Source of the DNA: Sphingopyxis sp. TUF1
Lineage (GTDB): Bacteria > Pseudomonadota > Alphaproteobacteria > Sphingomonadales > Sphingomonadaceae
Direction of reading: 5' to 3'
Length of the DNA: 64,000 nt
Assembly: GCF_036687315.1 (NCBI RefSeq)
Contig: NZ_CP144683.1
Coordinates: 682,001-746,000, forward strand
Shown: in pieces, positions 7,587 to 15,573 of the stretch
Position numbering within the stretch: position 1 is the stretch's first letter
Layout of the letters: every line of letters starts with the position of its first letter
The notes under the pieces: generated by a model
Told to the model about the DNA's origin: nothing
The model's input: the letters and a program-made list of their open reading frames with translations, nothing else
Database searches by the model: none
Program-made: the position numbers and the translations under genes

Positions 7587-8758
7587 TGGATCGCGCACCG
7601 ACGACCGTTCGGCGAGATCCGCAACACTTCGAGCCAGCTGCTTTCCCGGCCCGCACGCTTTTCGACATTCCGCGCGATATCGCATTTTTCAATGTTGCCG
7701 CCTTGGGGCCGGTCATGAAAGCTTCGACCGCCGCCGCGAACGAGGCGCTCGCGCGGCGGGGGCAGCCGTGGCGCGTTGCGGCGACAGACTGGTTCACCCT
7801 CGCAGAACGGCGGCGCGCGGCGTTCGGCGACTTGCTCGAGACGGCTGCCGACGACATCGCGCTGGTCCCCGCCGCGAGCTATGGCTTCGCCGTGGCCGCA
7901 GCCAATCTCCCTGTCGGTCCGCGCCAAGCCATCCTCTGCCTCGATGGCGATTTTCCATCCGGAATGAATATGTGGCGCCGCAAGGCGGCTGATTGCGGCG
8001 CCCGGCTCATCCTCGCTCGGCCGGAGAAAGGCGAAAGCTTGACCGAGGCGCTGCTCCGCCACTGGGAGCCAAGCGTCGCGATCGTCGCCGCAGCGCCGGT
8101 GCGGTGGACCGACGGCGCGTTGATCGATCTCGCCCGAATATCGGACCGGGCGCGGGCGAACGGCACCGCGCTCGTCGTCGATGCGACGCAGTGGATCGGC
8201 GCCGCCCCCTTCGATCTAAAGCGCATCGACCCCGACTTTCTCATATGCGCCCGCTACAAATGGCTGTTGAGTCCCTATGGCCTTGGCTATCTCTATGTCG
8301 CTCCCCGGCACCATAGCGGACGCCCGCTCGAAGAAAATTGGATCGCACGCATGGGCGCCGAAGATTTCGCCCGACTCGCCGATCACCACCCAACCTATCT
8401 TCCCGGAGCGCGGCGGTTCGACGCCGGCGAGCAGGTCGGCTTCGAACTGGGCGAAGCCGCTATCCACGCCCTCGGCCAGCTTCGCGCTTGGGGGAGCGAG
8501 CGAATTTCGGCTCATCTCGGTCGGATGACGGACCATATCGCTGGCCGCCTCGCCGCTCGGGGCTTCGCATTGGCGGCCGACGGTCCGCGCGCCCGGCATA
8601 TCGTGGCGGTTCAGGCGGGGGACATGGGGGACCGCGATTCCGACCTCGCCGCATCGGGCGTGTTCCTTTCGAAGCGCGGATCGAACCTGAGGATTTCGCC
8701 GCACGTTCATATAGATGATGACGATATCGAACGGTTGGTTAGAGTGCTGCGGCCATGA
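7580..8758 (+). CDS. Class V aminotransferase-fold PLP enzyme
   Basis: 392 residues of aminotransferase class V/cysteine desulfurase fold. Landmarks are ILCLDGDFPSGMNMWRR, VVDATQWIGA (Asp and Gln contacting PLP) and LICARYKWLLSPYGLGYLYV with the Schiff-base lysine. The end SGVFLSKRGSNLRISPHVHIDDDDIERLV is typical of kynureninase/isopenicillin-epimerase-like members. It overlaps the MBL gene by 7 bp and the MOSC gene by 4 bp, so the three are one transcription unit. The reaction cannot be assigned. Confidence 0.8.
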   Translation: MVVDRAPTTVRRDPQHFEPAAFPARTLFDIPRDIAFFNVAALGPVMKASTAAANEALARRGQPWRVAATDWFTLAERRRAAFGDLLETAADDIALVPAASYGFAVAAANLPVGPRQAILCLDGDFPSGMNMWRRKAADCGARLILARPEKGESLTEALLRHWEPSVAIVAAAPVRWTDGALIDLARISDRARANGTALVVDATQWIGAAPFDLKRIDPDFLICARYKWLLSPYGLGYLYVAPRHHSGRPLEENWIARMGAEDFARLADHHPTYLPGARRFDAGEQVGFELGEAAIHALGQLRAWGSERISAHLGRMTDHIAGRLAARGFALAADGPRARHIVAVQAGDMGDRDSDLAASGVFLSKRGSNLRISPHVHIDDDDIERLVRVLRP

Positions 8759-9477
8759 CGTTTCGGAGCGCTCCCCTGATGACAAGCGAAAGTGTCGCAC
8801 CCTCATCCCAAACGACTTGGCCGATTCTGGCGGTCCTTCTGGGCCAGGTGAGACCATTCCGCGGCGATGACGAACCGAGCGCGATCGGCAAACTGCCCGT
8901 TGCGCATTCCGTCGACGTCGGCCCAATGGGCCTCGCCGGCGACGAACAGGCCGATCGCACCGTCCACGGCGGCATCGACAAGGCGATCCATCACTATCCA
9001 GCCGATCATTATGCGTGGTGGCGTCAGCATCTCGGCAATGTGCCGCTGCTCGATGCACCGGGCGCGTTCGGCGAGAATATCTCGACGAACGGTCTCGACG
9101 AAACCACCGTCTGCCTCGGCGACCGTTTCCGGCTCGGCACCGCACTGATCGAAGTCAGTCAGGCGCGCCAGCCGTGCTGGAAACTCGACCATCGCTTTGC
9201 GACCAAGGGCGTGATGGCCGCGGTGGTGAAGACGCGGCGAACGGGGTGGTATTACCGCGTGCTGGAGACGGGGCAGGTGCAGGCCGGCGACGCGCTCGAC
9301 CTGGTCGAGCGCCGTTATCCCGAGTGGCCTTTGGCTTCGCTGTTTGGCCTGCTGATCGGCGGCGAAGCGAAGGATCGCCGCTCAGATCTCCGCGCGCTGC
9401 GCGAGGTGCCGGTGCTCGCCAAAACCTGGCAAGTGCGCCGTGCCAAGCTCGCCGAACAATATGGCGCGGATGATTAG
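8755..9477 (+). CDS. MOSC domain protein (YiiM-like)
   Basis: 240 residues with the MOSC core: DEQADRTVHGGIDKAIHHYPADHYAWW, GAFGENISTNGLDE and the conserved cysteine in SQARQPCWKLDHRF, followed by GWYYRVLETGQVQAGD. The pattern matches YiiM, a molybdenum-cofactor protein implicated in reducing N-hydroxylated purines in E. coli. The ATG overlaps the preceding stop (ATGA). A connection with N-hydroxylated compounds is tempting but the gene lies 24 kb from the hydrazine cluster. Confidence 0.85.
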   Translation: MTFRSAPLMTSESVAPSSQTTWPILAVLLGQVRPFRGDDEPSAIGKLPVAHSVDVGPMGLAGDEQADRTVHGGIDKAIHHYPADHYAWWRQHLGNVPLLDAPGAFGENISTNGLDETTVCLGDRFRLGTALIEVSQARQPCWKLDHRFATKGVMAAVVKTRRTGWYYRVLETGQVQAGDALDLVERRYPEWPLASLFGLLIGGEAKDRRSDLRALREVPVLAKTWQVRRAKLAEQYGADD

Positions 9478-9570
9478 AGGGCCTTTTGCGGGAGGCAGCT
9501 CCCGCCATTGTTCGCGCGCGGCGCGCAAAGGCCTTCGTACTATCGCCCACTATCCTGTTGGAGACATGAG

Positions 9571-9942
9571 ATGACGTTCAGCGACGATGATATCTGGACC
9601 CTCGAAAAGCGGTTCTGGCTCGACGGCGAGCCCGCCTATCGCAAACATATGGCAGAATCGGCAGTGATGCTGTTTCCTGAACCCGTTGGCATTCTCGTCG
9701 GCGAAGCGATCCTTGCGTCGCTTGCCGAGGCGCCGCGCTGGTCGAGCATCGATTTGCACGAGCGCAAGCTTGTCCGCGCCGGCGATGCGATGCTCGTCAC
9801 CGCCTACCGCGCCCAAGCGAAGCGGGACGGCCAAAGCTACCGCGCCATCTGCAGTTCGAGCTACGCGATCATCGACAGCGACTGGAAAATTGTGCACCAT
9901 CAGCAGACGCCGATAGAGGACGAAGACAGCAGCTCGGCATAG
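9571..9942 (+). CDS. NTF2-like/DUF4440-type protein
   Basis: A 123-residue protein: WTLEKRFWLDGEPAYRKHMAESAVMLFPEP, then SSIDLHERKLVRAGDAMLVTAYRAQAKRDG and SSYAIIDSDWKIVHHQQTP. This is the cone-shaped NTF2/SnoaL-like fold used by small enzymes and scaffold proteins. The ATG at 9571 follows TTGGAGAC; longer readings from 9508 look like noise. No catalytic residues can be assigned. It stands alone between the MOSC and MarR genes. Confidence 0.65.
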   Translation: MTFSDDDIWTLEKRFWLDGEPAYRKHMAESAVMLFPEPVGILVGEAILASLAEAPRWSSIDLHERKLVRAGDAMLVTAYRAQAKRDGQSYRAICSSSYAIIDSDWKIVHHQQTPIEDEDSSSA

Positions 9943-10022
9943 CCGCCGACGGCCAATACGCGTCATCGCCGAGGTATTGGCCCCTATGGCCGCCGCGGCT
10001 CAACTGCTCTATCGCGCTGTTC

Positions 10023-10451
10023 ATGTCTGCCGCGCAACTTCGCCTCTATCATCGGCTCCAGCTCGCCGCGCATCGCCTCAAAAAGGCGGCGGATCGAGCG
10101 CTCGTCGATGTCGAGGGGGTGACGGCCGCACAAGGCGCCGTCCTCGCGATAATCGCCGCCGAGGGTCGCCCGACGCAGCGGCGCGTGGCCACGCTGCTTG
10201 GCCTCAATGAATCGGCGATGACCGCGATGATCGGCCGTCTGCTGGCGCTGGGCGTGGTCGAACGCCTCCCCAGCGCAGACGACAGCAGAGCCTGGAGTCT
10301 GGGTCTTACAGAGGCGGGGCGGCTTGCGCTCGGGCGCATCGAGGCCAGCTTCACGGCTATCAGCCACGAACTCGATGCAATTCTCGACGAGACGGACGCA
10401 GCAGCGCTGGCCGAATATCTGACACGCATCGAGATAGCCTTCAGACGCTGA
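10023..10451 (+). CDS. MarR family transcriptional regulator
   Basis: 142 residues with the MarR winged helix: EGVTAAQGAVLAIIAAEGRPTQRRVATLLGLNESAMTAMIGRLLALGVVERLPSADDSRAWSLGLTEAGRLAL. The SADDSR wing is typical. Flanking helices would form the dimer interface. The gene is convergent with the MFS gene, so its targets are unclear; the small NTF2-like gene upstream is one option. Confidence 0.85.
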   Translation: MSAAQLRLYHRLQLAAHRLKKAADRALVDVEGVTAAQGAVLAIIAAEGRPTQRRVATLLGLNESAMTAMIGRLLALGVVERLPSADDSRAWSLGLTEAGRLALGRIEASFTAISHELDAILDETDAAALAEYLTRIEIAFRR

Positions 10452-10547
10452 CCCACAGCTATCGCCCGCACGCGCAGCGGCCTGTTTCGTGCCCGAAGAC
10501 GGCACATCCTGTCTCGAAGCGTCGACGCCGCTGCTGCTCGCCGGCGC

Positions 10548-12215
10548 TCAGGCTTCGATGTCGCGCTTGTAGGTTTCGGGCAGAAAGAGGATGCCGACGA
10601 CCGCCGTGATCGCCGCGATCGCCACCGCATACCACAGTCCCTGATAGATGTTGCCCGACGCCGCGACCATTGCGAAGGCAACCGTCGGCATGAAGCCGCC
10701 GATCCAGCCGTTGCCGATATGATAAGGGAGCGACAGCGAGGTATAACGGATGCGCGCCGGGAAGAGCTCGACGAGCAGCGCGGCGAGCGGGCCATAGACC
10801 ATCGTCGCCAGCACGCCGAAAACGCAGAGGATCAGGATCACCTTGAGCTTGTTCACCTGCGCGGGATCGGCCTTGTCGGGATAACCCGCCGCGTCAAGCC
10901 GGGCCTTCGCCGCCGCCGCGAAGGCCGCGACCGCCGCGGCGCGGCTTTCCGCATCCAGCCCCGACGGGTCGGGGACGGCCAGCGTTTCATCGCCGATCCG
11001 CACCGTCGCCGCCGTTCCCGCAGTCGCATCCACATTGGCATAGCTGACCCCGGCCTTCGCCAGATAGGATTTGGCGATGTCGCAGCTCGTCCGGTCGAAC
11101 GTGTTCTTGCCGATCGGATCGAACTGGAACGAACATTCGCCGTCGTGCGCGACGACTGTGACCGGCGCGCGCTCGACCGCGGCGGCCATCGCCGGGTTCG
11201 CCGCGACGACCAGCGCCTTGTATAGCGGGAAATAGACGAAGATCGCGATGACGCAGGCGGTCATCATGATCGGCTTGCGCCCGATCTTGTCGCTGAGCCA
11301 GCCGAAGAAAACGAAGCTGGGAATGATCAGCATCAGCGCGGTGGCGACAAGGAAATTGGCGGTCGCCCCGTCGACCCGCGCGATGCGCTCGAGAAAAAAG
11401 AGCGGGTAAAGGTGCGCGGCAAAGCCGATCACCGCCTGTCCCGCCACCGCGCCAAACAGTGCGATCAGCACGATCTTCAGATTTTTCCACTTGCCGAAGG
11501 CTTCTGTCAGCGGCGCCTTCGAGGTCGCACCTTGTGCCTTCATCCGCTGAAACACCGGGCTTTCTTCGAGCTGGAAGCGGATCCACAGGGTGACGGTGAG
11601 CAGCACGATCGAAAAGATGAAAGGAATGCGCCAGCCCCAGGCGAGGAAAGTTTCGGCATCCATGACGGTGCGCAGCCCTACGACAAGCGATGAGGCGAGG
11701 ATCAGCCCCAGCATCGCCGTGGTCTGGATAAAGCTCGTATAGAAACCGCGTTTTCCGGGCGGCGCATGTTCGGCGACGTAGACCGCCGCGCCGCCATATT
11801 CGCCGCCGATCGCCAGCCCTTGCAGCAGACGGAGCACCATCAGGGCGATCGGCGCCGCGATACCGATGCTGTCATATCCGGGCAGAAAGCCCACCGCGAA
11901 GGTCGACAGGCCCATGATCGCCATGGTGACGAGAAAAGTGTTCTTGCGCCCGACGATGTCGCCGACCCGCCCGAACACGAGCGCCCCGAACGGCCGCACT
12001 GCGAACCCGGCGGCAAACGCCATCAGCGCCAGGATGAAACCCGTCGTCTCGTTCACGCCCGAAAAGAAATGGTACGACAGCGCGCTCGCGAGCAGGCCAT
12101 AGAGGTAGAAATCATACCATTCGAACACCGTGCCCAGCGACGATCCGATGATGACCCGCCGTTCGGTCCGTGCCTTGTCCGCCGCGGTCGGCAGATCATT
12201 CGCTTCGCTAGCCAT
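10548..12215 (-). CDS. MFS transporter, metabolite:H+ symporter type, with a large periplasmic insert
   Basis: 555 residues. The start VIIGSSLGTVFEWYDFYLYG and the loop FGRVGDIVGRKNTFLVTM followed by RLLQGLAIGGEYGGAAVYVAEHAPPGKRGFYTS are the hallmarks of the MHS family (ProP/KgtP/ShiA). Between the eighth and ninth membrane segments there is an unusual hydrophilic stretch of roughly 110 residues (from about AANPAMAAAVERAP to QVNKLKV) that includes Cys residues (GECSFQF, TSCDIAKS). It would import an organic acid or similar solute. It is downstream of the SDR on the same strand and likely supplies the substrate of the 12-19.5 kb catabolic regulon. Confidence 0.85.
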   Translation of the reverse strand: MASEANDLPTAADKARTERRVIIGSSLGTVFEWYDFYLYGLLASALSYHFFSGVNETTGFILALMAFAAGFAVRPFGALVFGRVGDIVGRKNTFLVTMAIMGLSTFAVGFLPGYDSIGIAAPIALMVLRLLQGLAIGGEYGGAAVYVAEHAPPGKRGFYTSFIQTTAMLGLILASSLVVGLRTVMDAETFLAWGWRIPFIFSIVLLTVTLWIRFQLEESPVFQRMKAQGATSKAPLTEAFGKWKNLKIVLIALFGAVAGQAVIGFAAHLYPLFFLERIARVDGATANFLVATALMLIIPSFVFFGWLSDKIGRKPIMMTACVIAIFVYFPLYKALVVAANPAMAAAVERAPVTVVAHDGECSFQFDPIGKNTFDRTSCDIAKSYLAKAGVSYANVDATAGTAATVRIGDETLAVPDPSGLDAESRAAAVAAFAAAAKARLDAAGYPDKADPAQVNKLKVILILCVFGVLATMVYGPLAALLVELFPARIRYTSLSLPYHIGNGWIGGFMPTVAFAMVAASGNIYQGLWYAVAIAAITAVVGILFLPETYKRDIEA

Positions 12216-12288
12216 ATGTCTCTCCCATTATGACCCGTTTGCGGCGGCGGGCTCTTGTCCGGCCCGCTCGCGACGCCCCCGGGGAATT

Positions 12289-13206
12289 TCAGTGCGCGAC
12301 CGCCATCGTCGGCGCGGTAAAGCCCGCATTTGCGAGTTCGCGTTCGGCTTGTGTGAAGCCATAGGCGGGGGCGATCTCGCCGCGGCGATCGGTCACGCGT
12401 CCCCATTCGGCAGCCACGCGCGCGGTCGCATCGTCGCCGCGTCCGATGAACGCGCCTTCGGTCAGCGTGATGTGCGCGGCGGCGAAATGACCCGCGCCTG
12501 CGCAAAGGATCGCACGTGTCGGGGCGTTGTCGCCCACCAGCGCGAGCAGCCCGGGGCTCACCGCGTCGGGTGCGAGCTCGGCCAGCGCATCGGGGGCGAG
12601 CACGCCTTCGGTCATCGCCGTTGCCGCCGTCGGAGCCAGGCAATTGACGCGGACATTGTATTTCTCGCCCTCGATCGCCAGCGTTTGCATCAAACCAACG
12701 AGCGCCATCTTGGCCGCGCCATAATTGGCCTGCCCGAAATTGCCGTAGAGCCCCGATGAAGATGTGGTCATCACGATCCGGCCAAAACGCCGTTCGCGCA
12801 TCTGGTCCCAAACCGCCTTCGAACAGACGGCCGCACCCATCAAATGGACGTCGACGACAAGGCGGAAGTCGGCGAGGTCCATCTTGGCGAAGCTTTTGTC
12901 GCGCAAGATGCCAGCATTGTTGACCAATATGTCCACCCCGCCCCAAGCGCGCGTTGCGGCATCGACCATCGCCGCCACCGCCGCCTCGTCGGTCACCGAC
13001 GCCCCCGCGGCCAGCGCGCTGCCGCCGCCCGCCACGATCTCGGCCGCAACGGCTTCGGCTGCTTCGCCTTGCATGTCATTGACCATCACGTGCGCGCCAT
13101 GGCGCGCCAGCAGCAGCGCGTGCGACCGGCCCAATCCCCCGCCCGCGCCCGTTACAATCGCGACCCGTCCCGCCAGTTCCACCCCCATCGCGTCTTCATT
13201 TTCCAT
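12289..13206 (-). CDS. Short-chain dehydrogenase (3-hydroxyacyl-CoA dehydrogenase-like SDR)
   Basis: 305 residues: cofactor loop VTGAGGGLGRSHALLLARHGA, NNAG in DILVNNAGILRD, catalytic Ser in TTSSSGLYGNFGQ and YGAAK as YxxxK. The length and the ending resemble the hydroxyacyl-CoA dehydrogenase domain of peroxisomal-type multifunctional enzyme 2. It could oxidise a 3-hydroxyacyl-CoA made by the acyl-CoA ligase of the same regulon. The TTCACTCACA-type palindrome at 13211-13230 lies just upstream of the start codon. Confidence 0.8.
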   Translation of the reverse strand: MENEDAMGVELAGRVAIVTGAGGGLGRSHALLLARHGAHVMVNDMQGEAAEAVAAEIVAGGGSALAAGASVTDEAAVAAMVDAATRAWGGVDILVNNAGILRDKSFAKMDLADFRLVVDVHLMGAAVCSKAVWDQMRERRFGRIVMTTSSSGLYGNFGQANYGAAKMALVGLMQTLAIEGEKYNVRVNCLAPTAATAMTEGVLAPDALAELAPDAVSPGLLALVGDNAPTRAILCAGAGHFAAAHITLTEGAFIGRGDDATARVAAEWGRVTDRRGEIAPAYGFTQAERELANAGFTAPTMAVAH

Positions 13207-13210
13207 ATTA

Positions 13211-13230
13211 ATAACTCACTTGTGAGTGAA
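13211..13230. promoter_or_regulatory. TetR-type operator, site 1 (SDR promoter)
   Basis: Core ACTCAC-TT-GTGAGT (13214-13227) is a perfect 6+6 palindrome. Read on the minus strand it starts TTCACTCACA, the same ten bases as the site before the TonB receptor (19582-19601). It lies a few bases before the SDR start codon and just after the start side of the TetR gene's end at 13268, so the TetR protein encoded there is the obvious binder (inference). Confidence 0.65.
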
Positions 13231-13267
13231 TATATTGATCGAGGTGATCGGCCTTGTCGCACTGAAA

Positions 13268-14008
13268 TCAGCCCGCGCGGTCTTCGCGGCGCTGTTTGCA
13301 GATGTCGCGGAAGCCCGCGGCCATGAAGCGCGCCATGCGCGCCTTTACCGCTTCATAATCGTCCGACCGGCAAAGCCCGTGCGACAATTTGTCGATGCGC
13401 CCGGTCCGCGCCAGCGTGAGCATCAGCGCGCCCGTGACGAAATGATAGCCCCAGAAAATATCTTCTTCGGCAGCATCGGGCAGCGCCTTCTTCAATATCT
13501 CGATCAGGCGCAGCACGACGGGATCGAAATATTTGTCCATGAATTCGGCGCCTTCGGGGCTGTTCGACGCCTGCGCGCCGAACGCGCCGTAGTTTTTCCA
13601 GCCCTCGCCGCCCTGGATATAAAGATCGAGGTCGGTATCCAGGAACGCGTGCAGCGCGCCCTCGACGGTCGGATTGTCGCCCGCCGCGCGCTCATAATCG
13701 TCGAGCGCCTGCATCCTTTTGTCGATCGTCACCACCGCGCGGCGCGCAAAGACCGCGTCGAACAGCGTCCGCTTGTCGTCGAAATAATAGTTGAGCAGCG
13801 TGTGATGAACGCCGACCTGCTTGGCCACGTCCTTCAGCGTCACGCCGTGGAAGCCGTGCTTCGAAAAGAGCAGCTCGGCGGTGTCGAGGATTTGCTCCAT
13901 CATCTCGGCACGCTGTTCGGCCTTGGTCGGCCGCTTTGCCGCGATCTTCGCCTTCGACGCCAAATTCGCTTCCTTCTGCACCAATATTTCCGCCGCCGCG
14001 CCTGTCAT
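13268..14008 (-). CDS. TetR family regulator of the catabolic regulon
   Basis: 246 residues. After a basic N-terminal tail (KAKIAAKRPTKAEQRAEMMEQ) comes the helix-turn-helix ILDTAELLFSKHGFHGVTLKDVAKQVGVHHTLLNYYFDDKRTLFDAVF. The C-terminal half (HAFLDTDLDLYIQGGEGWKNYGAFGAQ...) should bind the inducer. The gene is last in the TonB-esterase-ligase unit, 5 bp after the ligase, and next to operator site 1, so it would be autoregulated through the TonB promoter and also control the SDR/MFS unit. Confidence 0.85.
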   Translation of the reverse strand: MTGAAAEILVQKEANLASKAKIAAKRPTKAEQRAEMMEQILDTAELLFSKHGFHGVTLKDVAKQVGVHHTLLNYYFDDKRTLFDAVFARRAVVTIDKRMQALDDYERAAGDNPTVEGALHAFLDTDLDLYIQGGEGWKNYGAFGAQASNSPEGAEFMDKYFDPVVLRLIEILKKALPDAAEEDIFWGYHFVTGALMLTLARTGRIDKLSHGLCRSDDYEAVKARMARFMAAGFRDICKQRREDRAG

Positions 14009-14013
14009 TCGGC

Positions 14014-15573
14014 CTACACCTGTCCGTATTCGGCCCGCAATTGCAATTTGTCGATCTTGCCCGTGGGCGCGAGCGGCATCGTGTCGAGACGGATGATCGC
14101 GTCAGGAACCCACCAAGACGCGACCCTGCCATTCAGCGGTGCGAGCAATTCGGTGTCGCTGACCGAGGGGTCGCAGGTTTCGACGAGCAGGATCGGCCGT
14201 TCGCCCCATTTGGGGTCCGATCGTCCGATCACCGCAGCGAGCGATACTTGCGGCAGCGCCCCGACTATGGCCTCGATCTCGGCCGGATTGATCCACTCGC
14301 CCCCCGATTTAATCAAATCCTTGGCGCGCCCGGTGATCGTCAGATTGCCCGCCGCATCGAGGCGCGCGAGGTCGCCCGTATCGAACCAGCCGTCGGCATC
14401 GGTCGCGGGCTCCGCCTGCCCGAAATAGCGTTCGACGACCGAGCCCCCGCGCACGCGCAAATGCCCTTCCCCGCCGCGCTGTTCGGCAAGCGCCGCGCCC
14501 TCGGCATCGGTCAGCAACAGGTCGATCCCCATTGCGGGACGCCCCGAAAGGCCGGGTTTGCGCGCGGGATCGCCGGGCAAAGCCGCGGTGCCGAGCGGCG
14601 ACAATTCGGTCATGCCCCAGCTGGTCTGCACTTCGACGCCCAGCCGCTTTTCGATCCGGTCCATCAGCGCCGGCGGCATCGGCGATCCGCCGACAAGTAT
14701 CCGCTTGAGCGAAGGCACCTCGCCGCCTTCGGCCTCCAGATGTTCGACCAGGCCCAGCCAGACAGTCGGCACCCCGACCGCCGCGGTCACCCCTTCGCCG
14801 CGGATCAGCCGCGCTAGATGCGCGCCGTCGCTGTGGCGACCGGGCAGGACCAGCTTCGCCCCCACCGCGGGCGCGGTAAAGGGGATGCCCCACGCGTTCG
14901 CGTGAAACATCGGCACGACGGGCATCACCGCATCGCGTGCCGTGATGCCAAGGACATCGGCCTGAAGCTGGCGCATAGTGTGCAGGAAGCAGCCGCGATG
15001 GGTATAGGTGACGCCCTTCGGCGCCCCGGTGCTGCCCGAGGTGAAGCAGAGGCCTGACGGACTTGTCTCATCGAAGCCGCCCCAGACAGCGTCAGCGTCA
15101 CACGAGGCAGCCAGCCGATCGAGCGCGCGCGCGTCGTCATCGGTGTCGAGCAGCAGAATGTGACGGACCGACGCCAGGTTGCGCGCCGCATCTTCGGCCA
15201 GCGGCAGCAGGTCGGGGCTGACGAGCAGCACCGCAGCCTCGGACTGCGCCAGCATCGATCCGAGCTGCGCCGACGTCAGGCGTGGATTGAGCGTGTGACA
15301 GATCGCGCCCATCCCCATGATACCGTACCACGCCTCGACATGCCCCTGCGTATTCCAGGCGAGCGTTGCGACGCGATTGCCCTTCGCAACTCCGACGCCC
15401 GCGAGCGCGCCCGAAACGCGCAGCGCGCGGTCGCGCAGCGCGGCATAGCCGATGCGCCGGGTCACACCATCCGCTCCCGCCGACACCACTTCGGCGTCGG
15501 AATGCCATTTGGCAGCGTGGGAGAGAAATTTGTCGAGCGTCAACGCATAGGTCTGCATCGATCCGTCGATCAT
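14014..15573 (-). CDS. Acyl-CoA synthetase (AMP-forming, fatty-acid-CoA ligase type)
   Basis: About 519 residues of the ANL superfamily. Motifs: LCFTSGSTGAPKGVTYTH (P-loop), SWGMTELSPLG (A5-like), DGWFDTGDLARLD, GRAKDLIKSGGEWINPAEIE and the C-terminal lysine in LAPTGKIDKLQL. It activates a carboxylic acid to its CoA thioester through an acyl-adenylate. The ATG at 15573 overlaps the stop of the esterase (ATGA), supporting coupled translation; a longer frame to 15663 is unlikely. In context it would activate the acid released by the esterase. Confidence 0.9.
   Translation of the reverse strand: MIDGSMQTYALTLDKFLSHAAKWHSDAEVVSAGADGVTRRIGYAALRDRALRVSGALAGVGVAKGNRVATLAWNTQGHVEAWYGIMGMGAICHTLNPRLTSAQLGSMLAQSEAAVLLVSPDLLPLAEDAARNLASVRHILLLDTDDDARALDRLAASCDADAVWGGFDETSPSGLCFTSGSTGAPKGVTYTHRGCFLHTMRQLQADVLGITARDAVMPVVPMFHANAWGIPFTAPAVGAKLVLPGRHSDGAHLARLIRGEGVTAAVGVPTVWLGLVEHLEAEGGEVPSLKRILVGGSPMPPALMDRIEKRLGVEVQTSWGMTELSPLGTAALPGDPARKPGLSGRPAMGIDLLLTDAEGAALAEQRGGEGHLRVRGGSVVERYFGQAEPATDADGWFDTGDLARLDAAGNLTITGRAKDLIKSGGEWINPAEIEAIVGALPQVSLAAVIGRSDPKWGERPILLVETCDPSVSDTELLAPLNGRVASWWVPDAIIRLDTMPLAPTGKIDKLQLRAEYGQV

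Noticed and set aside
8755..9477. Role of the YiiM-like MOSC protein in detoxifying the cluster's N-hydroxy compounds
   Set aside because: It lies 24 kb from the N-hydroxylase in an unrelated transcription unit; only the general family function supports the idea.
12240..12275. GCGGGC/GCCCGC hairpin between the SDR and MFS genes
   Set aside because: Six base pairs without a T run; too common in GC-rich DNA to call a terminator.
13226..14428. Long plus-strand open frame (400 residues)
   Set aside because: It is antisense to the TetR and acyl-CoA ligase genes, whose products have clear family motifs; the frame is open only because of high GC.
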